A stretch of 64,000 nucleotides of DNA from contig JALLLS010000006.1 in NCBI GenBank assembly GCA_025094145.1, positions 496,001 through 560,000 of the forward strand, read 5' to 3'. This DNA comes from Spinellus fusiger (taxonomy: Eukaryota > Mucoromycota > Mucoromycetes > Mucorales > Phycomycetaceae). Below the pieces are notes generated by a model that worked only from the letters and a program-made list of their open reading frames with translations, ran no database searches and was not told where the DNA came from. Below, one piece after another: positions 1 to 17,040 of the stretch. How positions within the stretch are numbered: the stretch's first letter is position 1; each line of letters opens with the position of its first letter. The position numbers were made by a program, and so were the translations under genes.

Positions 1-349
1 TACCAACCTTGTAATTGAGTAAAGATATATATTATATCCAACACTTAAACAAGGGTTCTTATAGGCTTTCTGTATTGATGGTTTAAAATATTTTAAATGG
101 CGGGTACTGAATCTAAATCATGCATCGGACTCTTGGATACCTCCAACAGGCTTAACATATCATTATTGATATACATATAGAAATACCCAAAATACAATAA
201 AAAGGGAAGAGCCAAAGAAATTTGGAAAATTACAGGTTGATGAGACATAGAAGCATCTTATGAGATAATATATGAAGACTGTAAGTAAACAGGACATAGA
301 GTAAGGCCTCCCAGAGTAATAATATCTAACAAGAGTACAGTTCAAAGTA

Positions 350-423
350 TTTATTTTTTATTTTTGGACATTGGTTGCTATTCGCGCATTGGGAATTTTA
401 GCCACCCTATGAGAATTTTAAGA
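350..423 (-). repeat. 3' end fragment of dispersed repeat R3
   Basis: This short stretch carries the conserved end of a repeat also present at 14817-15210 and 27680-28093: an A/T-rich tail next to a block containing GCGCATTGGG and AGCCACCCTATGAGAA. Only about 70 bp are present here, against about 400 bp in the other two copies. All three copies share the A/T-rich end and differ at the other end. That pattern fits 5'-truncated non-LTR retroposition with the 3' end on the left; this reading is an inference. Confidence 0.6.
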
Positions 424-473
424 GTACAAGAAACCAAGAATATAATCATTTTTTCTACAGTAATTAGAAACTA

Positions 474-1771
474 CACTATTTTTGGAAAGTATTCCCACAG
501 CCTCAGAAAAAAATACATACTTTATATTTTACTTTTGCACAAAGTATACGAAATTTATTAAGGGGTATTTCTACTTGAACACATTTCAAATTTCAAAGAA
601 GAGTAACAACAAAATCCCTTGAGATCACTGATAAGAACATCGCTATGTGCTTCCGTGATTCTCATGTTTAACTTCTCACTATCCAAGATCTTTTCTCTCT
701 TAAGTTTATTCTTCACAACAGACCAGAGTTGCTCGATAGGATTAAGCTCAGGAGAGTAGGGTGGAAGGTATACACATCCATAGCCACGACGTTCAATAAG
801 TCTGCTAATATTTTTAGCTGTATGTATAGGTACATTATTCAATATTATATAGTGTCCTATAAATTCATCGTAAAGATCCAAAATATCCAAAGTACTTGCA
901 ATAAGGTTAAAATAATGACCAGTAAATGTTCCAGTAGTTTTCTGCATTTTGGTTGCTCCGTTTGCTTTTTTTTTCTTTTATGAAAAAGCATAAGGCACTC
1001 TTACTTTAACATTAATAATGCCATGAGGAAATATAACTCCTAGAATTGTTGTTGTTTTTGCTCTTGTTGTGAGCTGAACAACCTCTGCTCTAGTTCATTT
1101 CAAATTAATAGGGAAAGATGACTCATCAATAAACAAACAATTACTATTGTAATCCATGTGTTTGGTTCCATCTGATAACTTAGTCAAATCTTTTCTCGAT
1201 ACTATCAGGTGATCTTCTTTCCTTTGAATAAAGGTGTGCTTTCTTAAATGATAAAGCACACTTTTCTGTTATAAGGTTGTAGATCGTTGTCTTGGCAACT
1301 TTAAAGTCTTTGAACTGTTCAGTAATACTGTCCATTGCCTGATCTAAAGTTGCAGAGGGGTAATCCAAAAAAAGAATTTTCAGAAAGATATTTCTTATGA
1401 TCTTCATTTAATAATGCTAGTCGGCCTATTTTTGGGGTCTCTACAAGCTTAATTTCGAGATCATTCATATTTTGCATGATTTTTTCTTGATCTATTTTAA
1501 GCCAGCCATATACAGTTCGATAAGCAATACCCAATTGCTTAGCTGCTTTATCTACATCCATCAGTATAGTTTTATTGTTCAATTCGTCGATAGCATCTCC
1601 CTGTCCATATTCATAGTAAATTTGTAAGCTCATTGTTGAAGAATTAATATTTCGAAAAGTATGCAATTTTTTATGAGATTGTGCTAAAAGTAAAATATAA
1701 ACTGTGCTAAAAATGAAAAAATAAGTGGGCATTTTTTCTCTGAGGTTGTGCGAATACTTTTCGAAATAGTG
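474..1771 (-). mobile_element. Tc1/mariner element with TIRs and TA duplication
   Basis: The ends are inverted copies of each other. The left end begins CACTATTTTTGGAAAGTATT, and the right end read in reverse begins CACTATTTCGAAAAGTATT. Similarity continues past a CCTCAGA block and a TTTATATTTTACTTTT block. TA dinucleotides flank both ends (472-473 and 1772-1773), the usual Tc1/mariner target duplication. The 1298-bp length is normal for the superfamily. The transposase inside lies on the minus strand and is broken, so the copy is not autonomous. Confidence 0.9.
558..1633 (-). pseudogene. Broken Tc1/mariner transposase
   Basis: The reading frame starts at an ATG at 1633 and begins with a helix-turn-helix-like segment (AAKQLGIAYRTVYGWLK). 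A frameshift near 1390 moves coding into another frame (segment TTIYNLITEKC). A third segment has the first catalytic aspartate in FIDESSF near 1120, followed by stops. The C-terminal segment has the second aspartate region altered (LNNVPIHTA) and the catalytic Glu in ELNPIEQLW. Stops, frameshifts and the D-to-N change in the second catalytic position (usual motif xDNAxxH) make it a clear pseudogene of the DDE superfamily. Confidence 0.85.
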
Positions 1772-1867
1772 TATGAGTTCCAAAAATATATACAACACCT
1801 TCCATATGCCTGAAACAGAAGGATCAAGGAATTATTTCCATGAAAACTGTGCAGATGACTGGGACTT

Positions 1868-3160
1868 TATATAGACACACCCGATTTAATACTTTTGAAA
1901 ATAAATATCAGGACAAAATAAATAGAGCAATTTTAACATCAAATGAAACACTACATTTGATCTAGAAGCTTCAAACCTTCACACAATAAAGCTCAACCTC
2001 TTTAATTATAGAAAATAAAATAATAATAATATAATTAATATTTTTTATGACCTCCTTTGGCATCAATTACAGCCTGGCATCTATCTGTCATACTCAGAAC
2101 TAATCGTTGTGCAAGTTCAACACCAACCCTCTCCCACTCCTCTGCAAGTAGAGCCTTCAAACTTTCAACATTGGTAATAGATACCCTTCTTTCTTCAATT
2201 CATATTTTTAAAGCGTATCAGACATGTTCGATTGAGTTCAATTCAGGGCTTTATACGGGCCAGTACTCAAAGCCCCTAATTTGATGCGTCTCTTTCCACT
2301 ATCTGGCATAGACCCCAGTATGACAACTAGCACCATCTTCTTGTAACAGAAACTCCCTATCCTCTTTCTGATGCAATTCCATGAACCAAGGATGGAACTC
2401 ACCAGCCAAAATCTTGATATATTCGTCTTGGTTTACAGTGCTATCAACAAAGACTAGTGGGCCAAATTCGCCCGCCCAAAAACAGCTCCAAAGCATCACC
2501 CCACTTTCACCAAACTTCGTTGTTAAAACAATAGGATTAGGATCATACCTTTCTCCAACTTTTATGATGACAAGGGCACCTCCATCGTTCCCTTTCACGG
2601 TGTACTTTGACTCATCAGACCAGATGACAAGGGCACCTCCATCGTTCCCTTTCACAGTGTACTTTGACTCATCAGACCAGATGACACCTTTCCACTGGTC
2701 GTTCGTCCAATTGACATGTTCTTTAGCCCAACGAATCCATTTCTCTTTGTGTTTTACAGTTAAAGCTGGCTTGTGAGATGAAGAAAAATATCCGAACCCT
2801 AGCTGATTGCAGTAACTGATCATGGTGTTTCTACATACATCAACCTGAATCTTCAACATTTCCAATTTCAACTGATTGTAGGAGGAAAATGGATCCTTTC
2901 TAATGACCTTTTCTAGGTGTCTGAGGTCCCTTCTCATTCAATTTTTTATGTTTTCCATGACTCTTTAAATGTAATAATGATTTATGCTCTTTGATATTCC
3001 TAATACTATTTTGAGCTGTGGGATTTTTCATCGCAAACATAGTTGAGATGATAGTCAATTTTAATCCAGCCTTAAACAGGTAATAAATGCACCATAGCTT
3101 TTTATCCTCTGCTTTATCCTATTCTTCACGAGTGTGTTTTTCTGAAAGTGTATCTGACAT
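1868..3160 (-). pseudogene. Degenerate Tc1-like transposase, second family
   Basis: On the minus strand, coding similarity starts near an ATG at 3160 and runs through a 212-residue open segment (2299-2937). That segment contains HTH-like sequence, the catalytic WSDES block and the second Asp in LQEDGASCHT. Downstream (2045-2290) an ELNSIEHV block and a terminal RCQAVIDAKGG block can still be read among stops. The left terminal region near 1868 resembles the end of the remnant at 16520-17040, so both belong to one family. A 57-bp internal duplication doubles the first catalytic block (listed separately). The right terminal repeat was not resolved. Confidence 0.75.
2567..2680 (-). repeat. 57-bp tandem duplication inside transposase
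   Basis: Two adjacent 57-bp units (2567-2623 and 2624-2680) differ at one base. Each encodes 19 residues including IWSDESKYTVKGNDGGAL, so the frame is kept and the first catalytic Asp of the DDE triad is present twice. Confidence 0.95.
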
Positions 3161-3599
3161 GTTGTGTTGGTTTAATAATATTTGGAAAGAAGAAGAGTTT
3201 TATGCAAAAAAAAAAGTTATTTTTTTTTTATTAAAATTTAGGCAAGTATTAAATTCAATTGTGTATGACTGTAGTATAATTCTGAATCTTTGAAAACAGT
3301 ATAACTTATGACATAAGGTAAATTTTTCTAAATAATAGTCATAGTCATAAACTCTTACTAGCCTATAGTCTTATATATAAACACTACTATCATAATCCGT
3401 CTAACATAGAAATGAATCAAATAAATGATGTATAGACACCTTTCTATTCACTTTATAACAAAGGATAGGGGAAAGTAATAAATATTATTTCTTCAGCCCA
3501 GTAAAATAACTCATGTTTATCATGTGTCTAATCTCAATAGTAAAATATGTTATATCTGACTCTTGAACAATAATATATTCTACCTCAGTGATGACATAC

Positions 3600-3830
3600 A
3601 AGGATATGCATTAGTCTCAGCATTTGATGCCACCACATCTGCCTTTTTGATGCTGATCTTTGTCATCTCTCTGAAGTAATCCCAGACTCATTCTTCTCTC
3701 ATCTCCACCTCCATCAATGCTATACTTCTCTCAGCCTTTTATTTCCTAGTATCCTTACTAGTATAACGGCTGGTATTGCCCTCTTAAAGGACATGACCTA
3801 CCACTAGATTTAAGGTATTAAGACAGACCT
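3600..3830 (-). mobile_element. Relic of Tc1 element (26.3-27.7 kb family)
   Basis: The stretch around 3729-3830 is recognisably similar to 26731-26830 of the better preserved Tc1 copy. Shared blocks include TTTCCTAGT, CCTTACTAGTAT and CCTACCACT. No frame is open and no inverted repeats were found, so this is an old fragment. The following 600 bases up to the SMC3 leader show no gene or repeat that I can recognise. Confidence 0.6.
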
Positions 3831-4430
3831 ACACAGGCTGAGATAAAGAACAGAGAGAATAAGCATTGGCTTTCTTGGCCGTGTTAAGAATCCAGTGGCA
3901 AAAAGGGGTACTTAACACTCTGTATATTTGTCAAAGATACAAATGTCCAACTAGTTGCTATCTTATATACCTTTTCATATCTCATGGGCAACTTTCTCTA
4001 TTTAATATCTATGTAGTCCACTAGAGTGGGTCTTCATTGGGACTGTCACTGTCCCTATTTGCGAAAACTATTCAGAATCTTAAAGAATCTTCTTTTATCC
4101 ATGCACACTACTCCAACAAGTTAATAACTAACTCATTCTTTGAACATTGCCTTAATATTTACAATAAATAAAAAGGAAAACATAAATAAAATCAGTATTT
4201 AAAAGAATTTCCTTTTTATTATGATGAATTTATTGGTAGCTTATTAGCACACTCTTTTACTATTCAACATCTCCTCATACATTCACTCTATACTGATAAT
4301 TCGTCTGTTATTATAGTGTATCTTTGTGTGTGTGTGACCTTGGATTCTACGCGAATTTTCAAGGTCAAAAATCTTATACGCGCACAGTGTGTATCGCGCT
4401 TTCTTTTTCTTTCGCCCTTCCGCCTTTTTC

Positions 4431-4495
4431 TCTAGTGTCTAGTGTCTAGTGTCTAGTGTCTGGTGTCTATTCTCTATTCTCTATTCTCTATTGTC
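4431..4495 (+). repeat. Two adjacent heptamer arrays in SMC3 leader
   Basis: About five copies of a TCTAGTG heptamer run directly into about four copies of a TCTATTC heptamer. The array ends about 40 bp before the SMC3 start codon, so it probably lies in the promoter or 5' leader. Confidence 0.85.
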
Positions 4496-4536
4496 TTTTT
4501 GCTTTTCTTTGATTATTGCCTGACTCTGCTTCTGAT

Positions 4537-10490
<5,954 letters not shown>

Positions 10491-11213
10491 GAAAGAGTCT
10501 TTTTTGTTATTATTATCTTGTTTGCTTTCCTTTCTTTTTTCTCTCTCTTTTTCTCTCTCTTTTTTCTATTAGCAATTATTACAAAATATTACGAAAAGAA
10601 ACTGTCTATTTCTTCTTCCTCCTTTCTCCTCTTTTCTCTTTTTCCTCTTGCAACCCAGTCCGCTTTTGTGTAGGAATAAATAAAGGCTATCTGTTGACTG
10701 ACATAGGCCTGAGTTGTTAGTATTTGTATTGTAGTATTTGTATTGTTAATATCAAGTATAGTTCTGTATCTCTATTGTAATGGCAGCTGTATCTCTTAGT
10801 ATCATCAAGTGAACATCTCCCTCTCCCTCTCCCTCTCCCTATCTTTTCTTCTTCTTCTATGTTGCTGTGGACATCTTTAGGATAGAATAAGATGGACCAT
10901 GTTATGATGTACGAATATCCTCCCACTGCAAGATAGGCAACACTTGATCAATAACTTGGTCAATAGACTAGCTATTTAGGCACACGCCATTTCTATTTAA
11001 AGAGTAGACAAAAATTACTCATTTATTTCACCTCCAATACCTCTAGTATCACAGGTGTACGTACAGGATATGAATCTACAGCTAACACATCTAGCCAGAT
11101 ATGGAAAATGCGTCAATGGAAGAGTAAGCCCTCTTGATAGGCTCTATTCCCCTTTTTTCTTTTTCTTTATAAGCTGCCTCTTCTTCTTCCTCTTCTTTTA
11201 CTTGTTCTTTACT
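10491..11213. other. SMC3-MFS intergenic region
   Basis: No gene is supported here. It holds pyrimidine-rich runs, a CCCTCT hexamer array near 10810-10845 and the probable promoter of the MFS gene, with long T/C stretches just before its ATG. Confidence 0.6.
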
Positions 11214-13256
11214 ATGACCTCCTCATTACCTTTCAAAGTAACAACGAACTACAGTGCAGAAGACGACTTTAGCACTATTGAGGCACCTTCCTTGGAAACA
11301 GAAAAGAGCCATGAACAAATACTCGACGGTCTCTTAGCAAGGGTAGGCTATGGCCGTTTCCAGAAAAAGCTACTGGTAATAACAGAACACCAATCCTTCA
11401 TGGTTGATTGTCTTCTTTACACAATTGAGTTGAATTCTCTTTATTATTGTCTATTCTAGATTCTATGTGGATTTGGCTGGTTGGCAGACAATGTAAGTAT
11501 TTATCACTTGTTATCTATTTCTTGTTGGTTCTATTATAAGGGCACTCAACTCTATTCTCTCTTTCTTATTAGATGTGGCTACAGGTAAGCATACACTTCT
11601 CCCACCTTGACACAATGGAGTCTCAAAAGGGGGTTGGATTTCCCTCTCTGTGCTTTCTTCTTTTCCTTTAGGCTGTGGCTATTGTTCTTCCTAGAGTGCA
11701 AGGTAGATCCCAAACAAAAGATAAAGGAGGGTATTGATTACTCTTATTGTCCTTACAGAGCACTATAGTGTATCCGATAAGTGGGTGGGCATGCTTTCTA
11801 GCTCATTGTTCACTGGAATGATGGTGGGTGCCTTTTTCTGGGGAAGTTACTCTGATTCCAAGGGCAGAAAACTACCTTACACAATGACACTTGCCATCAC
11901 TTCATTCTTTGGGATATTCTCTTGTGCTGCGTTTAGTTTCTGGAGTCTTTGTTTGATGATGTTTTTTGTTGGACTTGGTGTGGGTGGCAATATGCCAACA
12001 GATGGTAAAGAGGATTCTAATATCCAATGTCCAACTTCCAATTCTCATGCATAATAGGCGCACTCTATCTGGAATTCTTACCAAGAGAACAGCACTATCT
12101 ACTGACATTCATGTCCGTCTTTTTCTCCATGGGTGCTGTCCTGTCTTCCATCTTTGGTTACCTTATTCTGCCTTCCACAAGCTGTCCTGAACCTACTCTG
12201 GAAACCCCTCACCCTAGCTGCGACGTAGCCACAGAAAACAACGGATGGCGCTGGGTATTCTTCTCTGTAGGCATCACAACTCTCTTTATGCTCTGTATAA
12301 GAACCTTTTGCTTCCAATTACCAGAAACACCCAAGTTCCTAATGAGCCAAGATAGAAAGAATGAGACAATCATTGTTTTGAAGAACATTGCCCGTATGAA
12401 TGGAGGAGATCTTACCATTAGTCATCAAGACCTTCCCAATCACCCCCGTACACAAAACCCTCTATCAGCCACCAGTGAAGAAGAAGAGTCTTTTCTTGAT
12501 CATTCAGATCATTCAGAAACAACCTCCCTGGTGCTAGAGTCACATTCATCCTTGGATTCTCACTGGCGGCAATTGTTGACTCCACAGTGGAGAAAGACAA
12601 CCCTTCTTATTGTTGCTATTTGGACACTCACAGCCATGGCCTATACAATGTTCAATGTGTTTTTGCCAAAGTATCTTGAATCATCAGAAGAAGGAGGAAA
12701 GATATCGATACGAAAAGATGTTTATTGGGATTACATGGTGTATTCTGTAGCAGGTGTGCCTGGATCTGTGGTAAGTGTCTTCTTCCTCTTTCTATTGCTG
12801 AAATCGACACGAGAAATTCATGGTGGGTTGTTATTTTATTTTTTATTTTTTTGGGGTCACTAGATTGCTTCCTATATGATCGAGACATGGCTAGGCAGAA
12901 AGGGAACCATGGCCCTGTCTGCATTTGGATCCGCTGTGGCTTTGTTTATCTTCTCAGTGATCAATTCTCGGCTCACAATGCTCATCTCTTCTTCCATGGT
13001 GTCTTTTCTTGCTACTCTGCTTTATGCTGTAATTTATGGCTACACTCCCGAGGTGTTTGATACCAACATCCGTGGTACTGCTGTAGGAACAGCAGCTGGT
13101 ATAGGAAGAGTGGCCGGTATCATTAGTCCTGTTGTGTGTGGCATGATGTTTTCTATCAACAACAGCATACCACTCTATACAAGTGTTCTTGGATTTACTC
13201 TCGTGGGAGTGTGCATTCTTCTGCTTCCCATTGAGACAAGAACATGTAAATCCTAA
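11214..13256 (+). CDS. MFS transporter, SV2/SVOP-like
   Basis: Seven exons (11214-11375, 11460-11492, 11573-11584, 11672-11702, 11759-12004, 12058-12770, 12864-13256) keep phase and give 529 residues with about 12 membrane segments. After a cytosolic N-terminus comes the block LARVGYGRFQKKLLILCGFG, typical of SV2/SVOP-like members of the major facilitator superfamily. The loop after the second membrane segment has the MFS signature SYSDSKGRKLPY, and VGLGVGGNMPTD follows in TM4. A long charged loop of about residues 290-370 separates the two six-helix halves. The C-terminal half includes YGYTPEVFDTNIRGTAVG. The substrate cannot be told from the sequence; proteins of this group move organic ions or nutrients. 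Exon 3 is a 12-bp microexon encoding MWLQ. The gene is convergent with the next one. Confidence 0.9.
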
Positions 13257-13345
13257 TAGAACAGTAGAAAAATGTCTTTGTTTTTCTGTTCTTTTTTTTC
13301 CCCTCATCCTTGCTCACACATACCCATACCCACATTCACCTACAG

Positions 13346-13408
13346 TTTACTCTATAGTCTACTCTATAGTCTACTCTATAGTCTACTCTATAGTCTACTC
13401 TATAGTCT
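13346..13408 (+). repeat. 12-bp tandem repeat (TACTCTATAGTC)
   Basis: About five near-perfect copies of TACTCTATAGTC lie between the convergent stop codons of the MFS gene and the FAM210-like gene, likely within one or both 3' untranslated regions. Confidence 0.9.
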
Positions 13409-13470
13409 CTTGCTATTTTCTTTGGCTCAGCTGTCCTTGTTCCTTCTTTATTTTTGTTCTCTTATCCGTC

Positions 13471-13980
13471 TTAAACTTTTTTATTGCGTTGTTGTAACCA
13501 TCCCAATTGCTTAAATCTCTTGGCTGCCAATGGAGTAATGGCAGCTGTCAAGGAGATACGAAAGGGAAGCAGCAATGTCTTGTGGATTCCATAGGCAATG
13601 ATAAAGAGTGAACCAAATGAGAGGTCTTGCTCTGTACTCGAAGAAGAAGAGGGAGGGGCTTGGGAAATGCCTAGCCAATGCTTTATAGTGTATAGGGTCC
13701 ATTCCTCGGCTTGTTTTATACGTTCAGCACCATAATACCCAAGTGCAGCCATGGTCAGACTGACATCCACAACACTCAGTGTCAAGTAAACAGCTACACC
13801 AACAGGACCATATTTCTTCATCAGGCCTTGTTTTTGGTTACCTGGTGCTGTGGGAGGGCCACTGCTGGTATATCGCTGTTGTATGGGTGGAAGAGAAATG
13901 GAATGGATTTTACCAATGCGCTGCCATGATAATCTATAACTTTGTACTATTTTCATTGAGGTAGAAGAGAGTGAGAACAT
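13471..13980 (-). CDS. FAM210/DUF1279 mitochondrial protein
   Basis: A single exon of 169 residues. The N-terminus is basic, serine-rich and free of acidic residues, as expected of a mitochondrial targeting sequence. Residues from about 54 carry the DUF1279 pattern LMKKYGPVGVAVYLTLSVVD followed by a membrane segment. A second hydrophobic stretch and the block LTAAITPLAAKRFKQLGW near the C-terminus are also typical. The family includes vertebrate FAM210A/B and yeast Nat2, small proteins of the mitochondrial inner membrane with poorly defined roles. The loop between the two conserved parts is Ser-rich. Convergent with the MFS gene, with 214 bp between stops. Confidence 0.87.
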   Translation of the reverse strand: MFSLSSTSMKIVQSYRLSWQRIGKIHSISLPPIQQRYTSSGPPTAPGNQKQGLMKKYGPVGVAVYLTLSVVDVSLTMAALGYYGAERIKQAEEWTLYTIKHWLGISQAPPSSSSSTEQDLSFGSLFIIAYGIHKTLLLPFRISLTAAITPLAAKRFKQLGWLQQRNKKV

Positions 13981-14338
13981 AGTAAAAAGTGGGTTTATGT
14001 TACAGGAAAGAAGAGGATCTCTTTATAGCCACTGTCTTTTCCTCTTGTATGTCCGACAGGCAAGTGAGCAGGAGACTGTGTATCAAGGACAGTCTGTTAT
14101 TCATATTTAAAATCACTGTGTATTAAGGCAGGTGCCAATAGAATATCCACTATTCAATTCATTCTCTTTAGAATGAAGTCTATATAATAAAGATAGTGAT
14201 AGTGATAGCGATAATAATAGTGATAATAATAATGATAATAATAATGATAATAATATCAGTGAAGAAAAAGTGGCCCTACACACCTAAAAATTTCTTGGAT
14301 ATAAATGGAAATAAATAGATTATCAAATTCCAGTATTG
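13981..14338. other. Intergenic with GATAAT microsatellite
   Basis: No gene seen. Upstream sequence of the FAM210-like gene is followed by an irregular GATAAT/AATAAT microsatellite at about 14188-14262. Confidence 0.6.
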
Positions 14339-14614
14339 TGCCGGATAATCACTTTCTATAAATAGAGATATTGATCATCCCAGTCAATAAAAACACAGAC
14401 TACCTAAATGGGACCACACAATAGAAGAGTTAGTAGCAAGGCGTATATCTAAGGGATGATACTTTAGCAGGAAGGAGCTTTCCATAGCTTTTATTAGTAG
14501 ATATTAGTAATTAGAAAATTATAAAAGAAGTGTAAAAGACCCATCAATAAAGATCAGACTTTGTTTACTCTTTGAACTGTCCAGGATTTCTTTTGGTTAA
14601 AGCCAAAGACGACA
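14339..14614 (+). mobile_element. Solo LTR, family L1 copy 1
   Basis: The 276-bp element starts TGCCGGATAATC and ends AAAGACGACA. It is flanked by a 4-bp duplication ATTG (14335-14338 and 14615-14618). It contains a TATAAAAGAAG box and an AATAAA signal in the right order for an LTR. The last 100 bp match three other copies at 54540-54818, 55760-56014 and 56046-56299. No internal retrotransposon region adjoins it, so it is a solo LTR. Confidence 0.88.
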
Positions 14615-14816
14615 ATTGCTCTAACTAGCAGCTATACATCGGCCCACTGCGGGAATTCTGCAACCTACGCTTTACTTTGGGGAAAATTTGTCCTTTGTAA
14701 AAGGCTGTAATTGCTAGCTCTTTGGGCTCATAGGGTACTAATGCTAATCAGAATGATGTGCTTTACAGTGTTGATGTCTATTTTTGGGATCCAGATATTG
14801 AAGCAGCATTATACTT

Positions 14817-15210
14817 CAAAGTATTTTATTTTTTTTATTTTGGGTGTGAGGTTGTATTCACGCATTGGGTCTAATAGCCACCCTATAAGAACTTTTTTAA
14901 AAAAGAATTAAGAATAAACATATAAACACTTCAAATACAAAAATAAAGAAATAAATACAAAGAAACAGAAAGATAGAATACATAAAACCATAAATGAGAA
15001 ATAATGATGAAAAATGAGAAATGGCAGTGAATGATGGTTGAGAATAGACATCCAAAAAGGCCATAAAGTCAACAAGGAAACCAGGACACCAGAAAGATAC
15101 CCGTCATCCTGTGAAAATTCGAAATCCAATGAGGGATACTTAAAGTAACTCGGACAATCCTGAAAATAAATACAACGGCTTCTGTCTTTGCTAAACGGGT
15201 GAAGAATAGG
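14817..15210 (-). repeat. Dispersed repeat R3, long copy
   Basis: The reverse strand matches 27680-28093 over about 400 bp. It starts near a GCTAAACGGG block and ends in a GGGTGGCT...GCGTGAATA block plus an A/T-rich tail. Both long copies keep a readable segment (FQDCPS, KYPSLDFE, QDDGYL, GVLVSLLTLWPFW), which hints at a coding origin. I do not recognise the protein. A 70-bp copy lies at 350-423. Confidence 0.75.
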
Positions 15211-15264
15211 TTGTAGAAGAGAGATCAGAGAAAAACTCTGACAAGTACAGTGAGGAGACAAGAA

Positions 15265-16471
15265 GATTGGCATTTATTTAATAGAAATCCAATATATTTC
15301 ATATCCTACATAAGAGACACTTGTGGCAGTTTTTTTTTCCTTTTTTCTTAATAAAAGTATATCTATGTTTAGTTTACAATGCAGCTAACAGACGAGCAAA
15401 TATGAAAGTAAAAGAAATAGCTGAAAGAACTGGAGTAAAGCTGCGAACAATCTAGAATGTTTTAAATCAACAAAAGACAAGAGGAACTACCAAACGCCAA
15501 GAAGGTTCGAGAAGACCCAAAATATTCAATAAAAGAGGAATACGACACCTTTTGAACGTTATTAGCAAGAACAGACGATTGACTTTAAGTAAGATAATTA
15601 CAGCAATACCCGAAGAATGCAGCAAACGCACTGTTAGATATTTATTACACAAAGAGGGTATATTTAGCCGAGTGGTATAAAGGTTATATGAACTGACAAA
15701 AGCAGTTTCTAAATAACCAAGAGCAATCGAGTGGTTCACGTTTGGCGTAAGGATGGAGAGGCTTATAAAAAATAGTGTCTTGCACCCACATTCAAAAGCA
15801 GAGAATCCTCAGTTATGGTTTGGGGAGCTATTCGTCACAGTGAAAAGTCAGAACTTGTGGTGCTTGAAAAAGATAAATGAAGGGCTATTGATTTAGTTTA
15901 AAAAAGGTTTACAGAAAGTCACTACTACATTTCTGGGGTCTAGAGTGCCACTTGATATTGATGGAAGATGGAGCACCCACTCATAAAAGTATTATAATAA
16001 GTGATTAGAAAATGGAGAGAGAAATTGATAGTTTGGAGTGGCCTTCCCAATCACCCGATCTGAACCCCATTGAAAACCTTTGGATATAAAGAAAAGACAA
16101 GGTCCAAGAGAGAATGTAACGGTTCTTTCAAGATGGACAAGCTCAAAACTATTATACAAGAAGTCTGGGATTCTTTTGAGCCAAAAACATGAAATTCTTT
16201 GATTTAAACAATACCAGTACGAATGCAATAAGTCATTAAAAATAAGGGTGAGAGTACCCATTATTAAAGCTACATTTGTAGTAGTTTTTTAAATGTAAAA
16301 ATAAAGAATAAATTACATGTGCTTATTCTAAAGCTTTTCTTTAATATAACATGGGCTTTATTAAAGTAAAAGATATGTTGTCCTTCTATTGATACAGGAA
16401 AAAAGCTGTATTGGTAAATAGAATCTATTGGATTATTTAAAAATTGCCAATTCTTTGTCCCCTCCCCCCAC
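15265..16471 (+). pseudogene. Degenerate Tc1 (DD34E), same family as 52974-54294
   Basis: The sequence follows the better copy at 52974-54294 along its length, from the ATGCAGCTAACAGACGA start near 15378 to the DLNPIENLW block near 16060-16080 and the terminal AAATTGCCAATTCTTTG. Many stops and deletions interrupt it. The inverted repeats survive only partly (GATTGGCAT near 15267, the mirrored end near 16460). Confidence 0.8.
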
Positions 16472-16519
16472 TTTACATTAATGTCTTGGGAGAAGTCTAC
16501 TGCCATGAACTTGAGTATG

Positions 16520-17040
16520 TCTCTCTCCCCTAAAGCCTAATGTCAGTTACTGCCTACAGAAGAACAATGCTAGGCCTCCCACGAGCAGGGCAACTCGAGA
16601 ATAAAAGGCAGCGAATGGCATAGTAATGACTCTTTACTGGTCCTCACAATACCAATCTCGATCGAACTGAGCATCTGTGGGCCCACCTCAAGAATATCAT
16701 TAGGAAGGACAGGAGTTTATGTTTTATTAAAAAGAAGTTGAAGGCGGCCCTGATGCTTGAATAAGGTAAAATATCTAAAGAAGTGACAGACAACCTCATT
16801 GTCAGCATGAGGCGGAGATACTAGGCTGTCATTGATGCCAAAGGAGGCTATACGAAATATTAACTGTATTATTATTATTTCATTTTCTATAATTAAAGAT
16901 ATTAAGCTTTGGTAGGATTAATTTTGAAGCTTATAGATCAAATTTAGAGTGCTTTATTTAATGTTGAACATGGCCTATCTATTTTGTCCTGATATTTATT
17001 TTCACAAGTATTCAACTCAGTTGAGTGTGGCTGTATTCAC
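16520..17040 (+). pseudogene. C-terminal relic of Tc1-like transposase
   Basis: Plus-strand translation gives fragments related to a Tc1 C-terminus: a block comparable to LQEDNASCHT, then TEHLWAHLKNIIRKD, and finally AVIDAKGGYTKY. The terminal part GTATTCAACTCAGTTGAGTG resembles the end of the element at 1868. Its last 40 bp are also found at the outer edge of the inverted copy B (about 36900-36940). Confidence 0.7.

Noticed and set aside
1..349. Possible gene at the window start
   Set aside because: Only a 60-residue hydrophobic ORF on the minus strand with no supporting feature.
13183..13514. Ser/Ile/Val/Tyr repeat ORFs
   Set aside because: Produced by the 12-bp TACTCTATAGTC array in a 3' intergenic region.
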